From Flavobacteriales bacterium (lineage in GTDB: Bacteria; Bacteroidota; Bacteroidia; UBA10329): a stretch of DNA of 54,068 nucleotides. A program made the translations under genes and the position numbers. This document shows positions 8,412 to 17,264 of the stretch, piece by piece; within the stretch, counting starts at the first letter, position 1, and every line of letters starts with the position of its first letter. The stretch spans positions 1-54,068 of the forward strand of contig JAIOYP010000026.1 of the NCBI GenBank assembly GCA_021741155.1, written 5' to 3'. The notes under the pieces were generated by a model, which did not search any database, was not told the origin of the DNA, and saw nothing but the letters and a program-made list of their open reading frames with translations.

Positions 8412-8837
8412 TTAGGCTTCGTCTTCCTGCGCTCTAAGCAAGTCAAACCATTCTATAGCATCCTTTTCATGTTCAAATACGCGAATCGGGCACCCATCCT
8501 TTCGAGTTGTAATGTAGACATTCGCCAAGATGCGATGCCCTAGCGTCTTTATAATGAGTGCTTCCGCCTTCTTGATAGATTCGAATCGTGGATTACGGTA
8601 CTGATGCGCATCCATGGTAATAAGCGTGGTAGAATCTGGAACCACTAGATGAAATACCCTACGATTCTTAATCAAATCCCAGATGGCTTCTACATTCTCT
8701 TCCAATGCTTCATTAGAAATATCAACATCTGCATTGAGGTACGTTTTCACCACGTCTCCATCAATAAGGACAAGCGCGGTGGGTGTAATTACTTTTTCCA
8801 ATACGTCAGAATAGGGGTGATTTTCTATTGTAAGCAT
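8412..8837 (-). CDS. DUF7793-like (STAS/SpoIIAA-type fold) hypothetical protein
   Basis: A small soluble protein of about 141 residues. The C-terminal pattern AEALIIKTLGHRILANVYI followed by CPIRVFEHEKDAIEWFDLL resembles the Bacteroidota DUF7793/SEC14-STAS-like family, whose members end with an F-x-x-x-x-x-A-x-x-W-L-type helix. The ATG at 8837 is preferred; a GTG at 8858 would add seven residues. It is convergent with the adaptor gene with no gap. No catalytic motif is seen and its role is unknown. Confidence 0.7.
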   Translation of the reverse strand: MLTIENHPYSDVLEKVITPTALVLIDGDVVKTYLNADVDISNEALEENVEAIWDLIKNRRVFHLVVPDSTTLITMDAHQYRNPRFESIKKAEALIIKTLGHRILANVYITTRKDGCPIRVFEHEKDAIEWFDLLRAQEDEA

Positions 8838-9079
8838 CTTCGTAGAAATTGAATTCACTGACTAGTTCAGCTCCAGTAATCAAATCATTCATCTATTAAA
8901 ATTAATCATTAATCGATATAATCAATCAATTAATCGAAATAAAATATGTTTTCATCTACGGATTCCAGTTATATTTAACGTAAAGTCTTCTGAGCATTAG
9001 CAACCCAGCTAAGAGAAATGCGTTTTTTGAGCATGTAAGTTCTGTTGTGGATTTCTGAGTTCATTCAAAGCCCAGTACC

Positions 9080-9087
9080 TACATTTG
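9080..9087 (+). promoter_or_regulatory. -7 element of the lysyl oxidase gene
   Basis: TACATTTG is a perfect TAnnTTTG match and ends 19 nt before the ATG at 9107. No clear TTTG is seen at the expected -33 distance. Confidence 0.5.
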
Positions 9088-9106
9088 CTTATCAAATACC
9101 ATCCAA

Positions 9107-11518
9107 ATGACAAAAATTTTCCTCGCGTTTATCGCTGTTTTCGAATTAGCTATCAACACAGCATTTTCTCAGTGTCCTCCCGGAAACAACTTCGTAACCA
9201 TCGAAATCCTAACCGACAATTACGGTTATGAGACTTCGTGGGATCTGCTAAACAGCAATGGAGATACGCTAGCACAAGGTGGTCAAGGTGGCGTTTATGG
9301 CAATACCACATTATATACAGAATCGGTGTGCGTACCAGAGAATACTTGCATGCGTTTTGAAATTACCGATCAATTTGGCGATGGCATCTGTTGCAATTAT
9401 GGGCAGGGCTCCTACACCATTTATGTTGATGGAGTTGAAGTGAACACAGGAGGCACGTTCACTACGCATACATTCCACCTTTTCAACTGCCCTCCTGGTT
9501 CTTCATGTACTGATGCCTTTGTTGTTTCAGAAGGTGTTTATACTGCGCCTTATACCAACACGTGGTACAGCTTTACTCCTACACAAAACGGAACGTATGC
9601 TATTGAGGCTTGCAATAACAATTGCAATACAAAAATTTGGGTGTATGACTACTGCAACGGACTTAACTGGGCTGAGGACAATACCGCTTCCATTTATTAC
9701 GATAACGACCAAGGCGGATGCGGCCCACAAGCCATGATTGGAGGCGCTCTTCTTGAAGGTGGAGTACAGTACTGGATTCGCATTGGAAGCCATCTTGGCA
9801 ATTGCACAGGAAGCATAGACTGGTCTCTTACATACAACGGCCCTGTAGTTGGCTGCATGGATGCCACGGCTTGCAATTTTAATCCGTTGGCATCTGTTTC
9901 TGATGGAAATTGTTTTTATCCCGGCAATCCACTTTGTCCAGATGGACCTGACCTCATTGTAGATTCAACAGCGTTATCTAACTCACTTTATATGGACAAC
10001 TTAGTTGTTCCTGCCAACGACTGCCAGGTAGCCGAAGGCTGCATGAACGGTTATGGCTTGCGCGACATTATCCGTTTCTCAACCCACATCAAGAACATTG
10101 GAAATCTGGATTATTACATCGGTAGTCCAAGTGCAAACCCAAGTCAGTTCGATTTTGTTAACTGCCACAACCATACACATTATAAAGGCTATGCCGAATA
10201 CAAGCTGTATGATGTGAATGGGATTGAACTTCCTATTGGATTCAAGAACGGATTCTGCGTCATGGATCTTGAATGTTCGGGTGGTGGAACAGCTCAGTAT
10301 GGCTGTAGCACTATGGGAATTTCTGCTGGCTGTGGCGACATCTACTCTTCAGGGCTTTCGTGCCAATGGATTGATGTAACGGATGTTGACACTGGACTTT
10401 ACACATTTGTAAACACCTGCAATTGGGACAACGACCCCGATGCATTAGGAAGATACGAGCTCAATCACCTCAACAACTGGGCACAGCTTTGCATCTACAT
10501 AGGTCGAGATGCAAACGGAGCCATGTATGTGAATCAACTACCAGATTGTCAGCCTTATGTTGATTGTCAGGGGCAACTCTATGGCTCTGCTCAACCAGAT
10601 TGCAACGGAGTTTGTGCAGGAACTTCGCTACGTGGCGATATCAACACCGATTCTAATCAGGATATAGTAGATGCACACAACTACTCCACCGGTATTTTAG
10701 CCAACGACATTACCCCTACTATCTGTAACGATTTGAATGAAGATGGAGAAATTGATGTGTATGATGTGGCGCTGATGGTGGATTGTTCATTAACCAATGA
10801 CGGACACGTTACTGGATCAGCTCACGATCATTGTAACTTCCCATATGGCGTTACCAATATCTATGATACGGTTCAGTTTAGCATTGGAAACGTGAACCAC
10901 GTGCAGCATTACATCGACATTTACATGAAGAACCCACACAACTATGTGGCGGCTTATCAGTTCGAAATTTCAGGTCTTACCATTCAAAGTGTAGAGAATT
11001 TGGTTGACCCTCTTGCTTATCCTATTACGCCAGAATGGTCGTTAGGTCAGGGCGAAGTAATTGGAATTAGCTACCAAGATTCGTTGGTACCACGATTCCA
11101 AGTTCCTTCTCCGTTGTGTAGAATCCATTACTTCTCTCTAACCGATACGCTTATCTGTATCTCAGATATAAAGACGGTGGTAAATCAGAACTATGAAGAG
11201 ACGGTTACTCAAGTTGACCCGTTCAACGCTTGTATTGTAGCCTTTACAGGAATCGATGAACTAGCCGATGGCGGTATTGAATTGAGTCTCTACCCTAACC
11301 CAATGAATGATTTCTCAACCATTAAGATTGAGAACAAATTCAACACGAAGATTTCAGTGCAACTGGTTGACCCTTCAGGTAAAATTGTGCGCGACTACGG
11401 TTCAGTAACTTCTAGCTCGGTACGTATCACCAAAAACGATTTGAGCGCGGGTATCTATTTTGTTCAAGTGAGCGACAAAGACCGCATTCTTACAAGAGAG
11501 AAGCTGATTGTTCAGTAA
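9107..11518 (+). CDS. secreted lysyl oxidase-like protein with dockerin and T9SS sorting domain
   Basis: An 803-residue exported protein with a signal peptide ending AFSQ. Residues ~28-128 are a beta-sandwich module (ILTDNYGYETSW ... DQFGDGICC) that recurs in two other proteins here. A bacterial pre-peptidase-like segment follows, then a GCMDATACNFNP motif near 248. Residues ~280-470 match lysyl oxidase (PF01186): the copper site C-H-N-H-T-H has H354, H356 and H358. K380 in GFKNGFC and Y413 in GDIYSSG align with the Lys and Tyr that form the LTQ cofactor in animal LOX, and SCQWIDVTDV is strongly conserved. Residues ~508-565 hold two dockerin-type calcium loops (DINTDSNQDIVD and DLNEDGEIDVYD). 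The end is a T9SS domain (LSLYPNPMNDFS). The family oxidises peptidyl lysine to allysine; the substrate here is unknown. It begins a region rich in secreted enzymes. Confidence 0.88.
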   Translation: MTKIFLAFIAVFELAINTAFSQCPPGNNFVTIEILTDNYGYETSWDLLNSNGDTLAQGGQGGVYGNTTLYTESVCVPENTCMRFEITDQFGDGICCNYGQGSYTIYVDGVEVNTGGTFTTHTFHLFNCPPGSSCTDAFVVSEGVYTAPYTNTWYSFTPTQNGTYAIEACNNNCNTKIWVYDYCNGLNWAEDNTASIYYDNDQGGCGPQAMIGGALLEGGVQYWIRIGSHLGNCTGSIDWSLTYNGPVVGCMDATACNFNPLASVSDGNCFYPGNPLCPDGPDLIVDSTALSNSLYMDNLVVPANDCQVAEGCMNGYGLRDIIRFSTHIKNIGNLDYYIGSPSANPSQFDFVNCHNHTHYKGYAEYKLYDVNGIELPIGFKNGFCVMDLECSGGGTAQYGCSTMGISAGCGDIYSSGLSCQWIDVTDVDTGLYTFVNTCNWDNDPDALGRYELNHLNNWAQLCIYIGRDANGAMYVNQLPDCQPYVDCQGQLYGSAQPDCNGVCAGTSLRGDINTDSNQDIVDAHNYSTGILANDITPTICNDLNEDGEIDVYDVALMVDCSLTNDGHVTGSAHDHCNFPYGVTNIYDTVQFSIGNVNHVQHYIDIYMKNPHNYVAAYQFEISGLTIQSVENLVDPLAYPITPEWSLGQGEVIGISYQDSLVPRFQVPSPLCRIHYFSLTDTLICISDIKTVVNQNYEETVTQVDPFNACIVAFTGIDELADGGIELSLYPNPMNDFSTIKIENKFNTKISVQLVDPSGKIVRDYGSVTSSSVRITKNDLSAGIYFVQVSDKDRILTREKLIVQ

Positions 11519-11534
11519 GCACAGCGAATAGCTC

Positions 11535-11912
11535 ATGCAAGAAAAGGATTGGAAAGAAAAACTAACGCCCGAGCAGTACCGCGTGTTGCGCGAAAAAGGC
11601 ACAGAACGACCATTCACTGGCGAGTACGACCTTCATTTTGAGGACGGTTCGTACTACTGTGCTGGATGCAATGCCAAGCTTTTTGATTCGGGTTCTAAGT
11701 TCGATAGCGGTTGCGGTTGGCCTGCCTTTTATCAAACAGCCGAAAAGGGTGCTGTTGTAGAGAAAGTAGACCGCACGTATGGCATGATGCGAACCGAAGT
11801 GCTGTGTGGTAACTGTGGCGGACATCTTGGACATGTATTCCCAGATGGGCCGCGCGATAAGACTGGAATGCGGTATTGTATTAACTCTATCTCCTTGAAA
11901 TTTGAAGAGTGA
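11535..11912 (+). CDS. msrB: peptide-methionine (R)-S-oxide reductase
   Basis: A 125-residue MsrB that reduces methionine-R-sulfoxide in proteins. The zinc ligands are C42 and C45 (CAGC) with C91 and C94 (CGNC). The catalytic Cys is C115 in RYCINS, and C60 in SGCGWPAF is the usual resolving position. [12 protein letters not shown] is the family signature. No signal peptide is present, so it is cytosolic. It starts 16 bp after the lysyl oxidase stop and may be co-transcribed with it. Confidence 0.95.
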   Translation: MQEKDWKEKLTPEQYRVLREKGTERPFTGEYDLHFEDGSYYCAGCNAKLFDSGSKFDSGCGWPAFYQTAEKGAVVEKVDRTYGMMRTEVLCGNCGGHLGHVFPDGPRDKTGMRYCINSISLKFEE

Positions 11913-12042
11913 TTAGAGAATAACGTGCTGCAATCTCTGTGCTGACCTTCCATAATGACAAGGCTTAGGCACAACCCTGATGTCCATCATACAACTATCA
12001 ATTCCATATTGGTTTATTTGAAGAGAACTAAGAATAAACACC

Positions 12043-12504
12043 ATGAATAAGATTGAATTTAAAAAATTGGTGCTCGAAGCAGCCAAGCAAAGACAGCAAG
12101 AAATTATTGAAGACTTCAAACGGAGGATAAAAGAATTGAACAGTAATGAAGATACTGTTGAGGAAGATATGTTGGATCGCGACAAACAAGCCATGGATGC
12201 TAGCAACGACCATCTCATAAACGGTTTAGCCGATCAGGTGAATTTTGTGATTGAGGAAATGAATCTTTTAAATAGGATTCAGATTGGAGATTCTGCACAC
12301 GAACAAGTTGCAGTTGGATCAATAGTCAGAACAGACAAACAAACCTTTTTTGCATCGGTGAGCATTGAAAAGTTTGAAGTGAATAAGCAAGATTTGTTCG
12401 GAATTTCAGCCAAGTCTCCTATTTACAAAGTGATGAAAGGAAAGAAAACAGGAGATGTATTTGAATACAACAAATCCGAATACAAAATCTTAGAGGTGTA
12501 TTAA
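12043..12504 (+). CDS. GreA/GreB-like C-terminal domain protein
   Basis: A 153-residue protein with a helical, charged N-terminus (about 1-80, coiled-coil-like) and a C-terminal domain resembling the FKBP-like Gre domain: VGSIVRTDKQTFFASVSI ... ISAKSPIYKVMKGKKTGDVFEYNKSEYKILEVY. Such small Gre-like proteins are common in Bacteroidota. They probably bind RNA polymerase near the secondary channel, but the acidic tip of true GreA is not clearly present, so transcript-cleavage activity is uncertain. It stands alone in the plus direction, with 130 bp of leader and no recognised promoter. Confidence 0.7.
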   Translation: MNKIEFKKLVLEAAKQRQQEIIEDFKRRIKELNSNEDTVEEDMLDRDKQAMDASNDHLINGLADQVNFVIEEMNLLNRIQIGDSAHEQVAVGSIVRTDKQTFFASVSIEKFEVNKQDLFGISAKSPIYKVMKGKKTGDVFEYNKSEYKILEVY

Positions 12505-12750
12505 ACTAGACATCGGTTAATCTCATTCTTCATGCACATGCTTGCATGGCACAAAAGTTTGGAGCTCGACTTGGATTTTTATGCTGTTCAAATCTCCTTA
12601 TGGATATCAGTTTTGGGAATTATGGAGTGTGTGATGAGTATAAATGAAGTACTTTCACGGAAAGTGTTCAAACCCTGAAACGCAGGTATACTTCTCACTT
12701 TAGAGCAGGATTTAGTGTGTTAAAGATTAGGACTTCTAAGAGTAAATAAA

Positions 12751-13656
12751 TTGATTACAGGAATTGTCATCCGAATTTTCAAGTATCTCCACAAAACAGT
12801 TTTCTTCTCGATTGACAATCGAAAAGAACATCTCCTAAATCTTTTTACTTCTGGTTTATACTTCGCTATAACCTTCATTGCCCTGCATTACATTGGGCAT
12901 GCGTGGAGCACGTCAAACGCACATCTTGAGGGATACACTCCTTTATTTTCATACAATGGTATGGATAGCCTACTTGGCACAACTGGCTGGAGTGCACGGA
13001 AAATCGGCTTCATATTCCTTATGCCTCCTTTTACTGGCATCATTGCTCTTATTGTTGGGTTAATTTCCCTTCGTCTGGCTAGAACTAAACAGGTTCATTT
13101 CAGAACTTTCATGTTTTGGTTATCGCTAAACGGCTTATTGATGTATGCCTCTTATGTAACCACAGCATATCTTTCAGGTTTAAATTTTAACTCAAAATTT
13201 TTCACTGGATTTGTAAGTCTCTATGCATGGTTCTTTTGGGAAGACATAACCATATACGGTGTCCTGTTCATCCAAACACTTCTATGCATACCGATTCTCC
13301 TTTACTTCGGAAGGCTCATTCTTAGTCTCAATTATTCCAATTCTCTACTTAAACAGAAAAATGGTAGAATTATCATTTGGATTAATGTTGTTGTGATACC
13401 ATTTGCAATTGGTGTACTGATTGTGGGAGCAGCAACTATTCCCAAGGATTTTGGGTATCAGTTTGCACGAATTGCTACCTTCTTTCCAATGTCAGTGATT
13501 ATGGTTGCCGGAATGCATCTTTTTAGCACAAAAAATATTGTAGTAATAAAAGGAGGAATGAATGGTGTGTCCACAGCAATCCTAATTACAGCAACCGTTC
13601 TCCTAATAGTGTTAACTAGAACTGTCCTTAGCATATCAACTGGGCCACTTTGGTAG
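12751..13656 (+). CDS. multi-pass membrane protein of unknown function
   Basis: A 301-residue hydrophobic protein with about seven predicted TM segments, for example residues ~30-50 and 85-108, pairs near 120-145 and 165-195, and three in the last 100 residues (IIIWINVVVIPFAIGVLIVG, FFPMSVIMVAGMHLF, AILITATVLLIVLTR). No family motif is recognised. The only available start upstream of residue 71 is TTG at 12751, after an in-frame TAA at 12721. The 246 bp upstream has no gene and no clear promoter. Its location between secreted enzyme genes does not define a role. Confidence 0.6.
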   Translation: MITGIVIRIFKYLHKTVFFSIDNRKEHLLNLFTSGLYFAITFIALHYIGHAWSTSNAHLEGYTPLFSYNGMDSLLGTTGWSARKIGFIFLMPPFTGIIALIVGLISLRLARTKQVHFRTFMFWLSLNGLLMYASYVTTAYLSGLNFNSKFFTGFVSLYAWFFWEDITIYGVLFIQTLLCIPILLYFGRLILSLNYSNSLLKQKNGRIIIWINVVVIPFAIGVLIVGAATIPKDFGYQFARIATFFPMSVIMVAGMHLFSTKNIVVIKGGMNGVSTAILITATVLLIVLTRTVLSISTGPLW

Positions 13657-13740
13657 TCTTTGCTGTACGCGTCCTGCAAAAGACATGTAACCAAATCGGA
13701 CAGCACTATATTCACTCTTTATTCTCTCACATTTCGAACT

Positions 13741-16700
13741 ATGAAACGACTTTTACTGCCTTTTTGCATACTATTTATTTCGCAATCTATTCTTGCACAG
13801 GATACTACTTGGATTCAGACATTGGATTTTAGCGACATTACTAAACGAAGAGATTGGTACGTTTTTCCTGATGGCGCAGACGATTATCGTAAGATATTGA
13901 TGTACTACACATTGAAATGTGATGCCGCCACAACTCAAGATGGTTACGCCTGTGGCGAATGGGATTATCTCACATATTCGTTTGTCTACGACCACACAGG
14001 AGTATTGGACAGCAATCAGCAAAATCATCCACATTTCCTTTATGGTGGAGATAATTTAGACTCACTGTGGTATACATCTGCCGCCCAATTTAACACCATC
14101 GAGTCCTATGAATACTTTCCTGTAATCGATGTAGTGAATTCGGAATCTGGTTTTACAATTGGAGGAGTGATGGGTTCCAACACTCAACCTCTAGGCGGAT
14201 ACTCAAAATCAAGGTCTCAATTCATTTGGACAGCTTCTGAATTGAACACTGCTGGATTATTAGCAGGAGATATTCAGCGGCTGGCTATTCAAATAACAGA
14301 TTATCAAACAGACTTGGGAAGACTTACCATTTCTATGAAAAACTCTTCCACGTTGATTCCAATCGGATTCGAAGGTGGAGGAACGGTGGTTTACGACCAG
14401 ACCACAGCATTCCCGAACGGAGCAAACGTTTACAATCTGGATTTACTCACGCCATTTACATGGAACGGAACATCAAGTATTCTGGTTGAATTCTCTTATG
14501 AGATGGAGGAAAGCCCAAGCCTGAACCAAACAAGCTTTTTCACCACAGATGACACTTCTGGTGTGTATGCAACAGGAGTTGATAACGCCATTGTTTTTGA
14601 GGATTCGAAATACATGGAGATTCCTTTAGGAGGAACAGATTTTGGAGATGAGATTACTGTTTCGTTTTGGGCTTACGGCAATCCGGACATTCAACCTGCC
14701 GATTCTTATTCGTTTGAGGCCGTCAACTCCTCAGATCAGCGGGTTTTGAACGTTCACCTTCCGTGGAGCAACCAGAATGTTTATTGGGATGCTGGAGAAG
14801 GAAGCAGTTACGACCGAATAAACAAGGCCGCGACTGTAGCTGAATATGAAGGAAACTGGGTGCATTGGGCTTTCACGAAAAATGCGGCTACAGGAAGCAT
14901 GAAGATTTACAAAAATGGTTCGCTTTGGCATTCAGGAACTGGATTAACGCGGACTATCGGAGAAATTGACCGATTTGTAGTAGGTAAAGGCTTTGCCGGA
15001 GCGAATTCGCACAACGGTAAAATGGATGAATTCCAAGTTTGGAATGTGGAGCTTGATGCAAACACAATTGCTTCTTGGATGAATAAGCGGATTGATGTTT
15101 CTCACCCTAATTACACCGACCTCATTGCTTATTACAATTTTGACCAAGCAGACTACCAATTGACTGATAATTCTGGAAACGGAAATACTCCGATTCTAGT
15201 GGGTGCTCCATCCGTTGAAGCAAAAACTGAAGGCTACGGACTGGATGCCACGCTTACTTCCGACAGACCGCTGCTAACCTTCATTCAAGGAGATTATGCA
15301 ACGCATTTAGATTCATCCTTAACGACAATCGTGGTTCCTCAAACACCAACAACTATATCGGAATTTGAAGTTGTGGCTAACGGAATTCAGCCAATTGGAA
15401 ACACAAATGTCTATGCTGGATATTCTTACACATACCATGCTGATGGCACAGCTGATTCCACTCTTATCGCTGTAGATGCCGTTTCTTACAACGACACACT
15501 TTGGTTTTACCAAGAGCCATTCGAAGTTGTAGATCGCTACGAAATTGCGCGATACATTACACCTTACGGAATCAACCTAAGCTTAGGGCCTCAAGGATTT
15601 ACGTGGGTTTATGATGTAACGGATTATGCTCATCTATTACTAGATTCCGTAGATATCGAGAACGGAAATCAACAAGAATTAATCGATGTAAAATTTGCCA
15701 TGATTAAGGGAACTCCCATGGCTGAAGTAGTTGAATTCACCCGTCCGTGGGGACAATCTGCTTCGCTCTCTTATGGCAATTTGGATAATGATGTTTCCTT
15801 GCCTCCAATTGATGTAGCGGTTCATCCAAATGCCGAGCATTTCAAGATGAAAACACGTTTGACTGGTCACGGACATAACACGAGCAATGCCAACGGAGCC
15901 TATCCGCATTGCTGCGAATGGAAAGACAACACGCATTATTTGAAGGTTAACGGAAATCAAGCCGCCTCTTGGCACATTTGGCAAACGCATGAATGTGCCC
16001 AAAACCCTGTATTTCCGCAAGGCGGAACATGGCCTGGAGCACGCGAAGGATGGTGTCCTGGTGATGTGGTGAAAGACAACGAATTCATTGTCACCAACCT
16101 CGTTTCTGGTTCAAGCGTAAATCTTGATTATGATATCACTCCTGTACCAGCCAACAACCCCGGAATGGCTGGTGGAAACTACGTAACCGCCATGCACTTT
16201 CTTCAATATGGTGCTGCGAATCATTCGCTTGACGCTGAGGTTTATGAAGTCCTATCCCCTACAAACTGGGAATATCGTTCTCGTACAAATCCGTATTGCG
16301 ATGACGCTCGAATCCTTATTCGGAACGCTGGAGAAACAACTTTGACCAGCCTCACCATTACGTATAAAGTTTCGGGTGGTCAGCCATCCACTTTCAATTG
16401 GACGGGGAATCTCAAATTCATGGAAACGGAAGAAGTTGAACTTCCAATTGATGAAGGAACATTTTGGCAAGGCGACAACACGTGGAAGTTTATTGCAACC
16501 GTAAGTGAGCCTAATGGCGGAACGGATCAATACGCTGGAAACGATACGTACACCACAAATTTTGAAATGCCAGAAGTGTATGAAGGCAATCTTATTGTGC
16601 GTTATAAGACCAACAATTTTCCACAAGAAAACTACTGGGAAATCAGGGACATAAATGGAGATGTGGCTGCTTCAAGAAATTCATCGGATGCCAACACGCT

Positions 16701-17178
16701 TTACGAAGATACCATGAATCTGGAACCAGGTTGCTACACCTTCTATCTTTATGATTCTGAGGACGATGGCCTTTCCTATTGGGCTTGGCCAGACCAAGGC
16801 ACTGGATACTGCCGTTTGAAGCAGAACGGTGGCGGGTATTACGAAACATTTAAACCTGAATTTGGTGGAATGATTACGCACGGATTTTCTGTTGGCGTGT
16901 TGGCTAGTGTATTTGACAATGAGGAGAAAGAACGACTTATTGAGGTTTATCCAAATCCGAATCAAGGTGCATTCAAATTGGAAATGGCTGGCCTTTCTGG
17001 TGAATACACCATTGCGGTAATCAATAGTTTAGGTCAGACCCTCATCCAAAAAACGGTTGACATCAATTCGTTTTACGAGGAACAATTTGACATGAAACAT
17101 GCCGACAACGGGCTTTATTTCGTACGAATTATTGGAGATGATTTGAACACGACTAAGAGAGTAGTTGTTAACCGCTAA
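13741..17178 (+). CDS. PNGase F-like secreted protein with LamG insert and T9SS sorting domain
   Basis: A 1145-residue exported protein; the ATG at 13741 starts a clear signal peptide ending SILAQ. The PNGase F (peptide-N-glycosidase) fold appears split. Residues 58-87 match the segment with the catalytic Asp (CGEWD, D75). The continuing DRYEIARYITPYG is only reached at about 598-610, and the second domain runs about 690-860 with the Glu-bearing CCEW (E726) plus PQGGTW and GWCPG. The ~500-residue insert contains a LamG/concanavalin-like domain (about 290-465). The residue aligning with PNGase F Glu118 appears to be K651. Residues ~950-1045 are a module related to the DYGDG modules of the neighbouring genes, and the last ~75 form a T9SS tail (VYPNPNQGAF). 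PNGases release N-glycans from asparagine; activity here is uncertain because of the Glu118 change. Confidence 0.82.
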   Translation: MKRLLLPFCILFISQSILAQDTTWIQTLDFSDITKRRDWYVFPDGADDYRKILMYYTLKCDAATTQDGYACGEWDYLTYSFVYDHTGVLDSNQQNHPHFLYGGDNLDSLWYTSAAQFNTIESYEYFPVIDVVNSESGFTIGGVMGSNTQPLGGYSKSRSQFIWTASELNTAGLLAGDIQRLAIQITDYQTDLGRLTISMKNSSTLIPIGFEGGGTVVYDQTTAFPNGANVYNLDLLTPFTWNGTSSILVEFSYEMEESPSLNQTSFFTTDDTSGVYATGVDNAIVFEDSKYMEIPLGGTDFGDEITVSFWAYGNPDIQPADSYSFEAVNSSDQRVLNVHLPWSNQNVYWDAGEGSSYDRINKAATVAEYEGNWVHWAFTKNAATGSMKIYKNGSLWHSGTGLTRTIGEIDRFVVGKGFAGANSHNGKMDEFQVWNVELDANTIASWMNKRIDVSHPNYTDLIAYYNFDQADYQLTDNSGNGNTPILVGAPSVEAKTEGYGLDATLTSDRPLLTFIQGDYATHLDSSLTTIVVPQTPTTISEFEVVANGIQPIGNTNVYAGYSYTYHADGTADSTLIAVDAVSYNDTLWFYQEPFEVVDRYEIARYITPYGINLSLGPQGFTWVYDVTDYAHLLLDSVDIENGNQQELIDVKFAMIKGTPMAEVVEFTRPWGQSASLSYGNLDNDVSLPPIDVAVHPNAEHFKMKTRLTGHGHNTSNANGAYPHCCEWKDNTHYLKVNGNQAASWHIWQTHECAQNPVFPQGGTWPGAREGWCPGDVVKDNEFIVTNLVSGSSVNLDYDITPVPANNPGMAGGNYVTAMHFLQYGAANHSLDAEVYEVLSPTNWEYRSRTNPYCDDARILIRNAGETTLTSLTITYKVSGGQPSTFNWTGNLKFMETEEVELPIDEGTFWQGDNTWKFIATVSEPNGGTDQYAGNDTYTTNFEMPEVYEGNLIVRYKTNNFPQENYWEIRDINGDVAASRNSSDANTLYEDTMNLEPGCYTFYLYDSEDDGLSYWAWPDQGTGYCRLKQNGGGYYETFKPEFGGMITHGFSVGVLASVFDNEEKERLIEVYPNPNQGAFKLEMAGLSGEYTIAVINSLGQTLIQKTVDINSFYEEQFDMKHADNGLYFVRIIGDDLNTTKRVVVNR

Positions 17179-17183
17179 ACGCC

Positions 17184-17204
17184 TTTCGTTTTTTTCAAAC
17201 GAAC
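17184..17204. terminator. putative hairpin terminator after the PNGase-like gene
   Basis: TTCGTTT (17185-17191) and AAACGAA (17197-17203) form a perfect 7-bp stem with a T-rich loop just after the stop codon. There is no strong T tract after the stem, so function is uncertain. Confidence 0.4.
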
Positions 17205-17236
17205 GGTAAAAGACATTTCTCGGAGTACGACATTTC

Positions 17237-17244
17237 TATATTCG
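17237..17244 (+). promoter_or_regulatory. -7 element of the lysyl endopeptidase-like gene
   Basis: TATATTCG (TAnnTTCG variant) ends 20 nt before the ATG at 17265, nearly the same spacing as at the lysyl oxidase gene. Confidence 0.45.
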
Positions 17245-17264
17245 CAACAAATCAATCTTTTCGC

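Noticed and set aside
10628..10800. Dockerin as evidence of a cellulosome
   Set aside because: No cohesin or scaffoldin is present in the window; isolated dockerin-type calcium loops are frequent in secreted Bacteroidota proteins.
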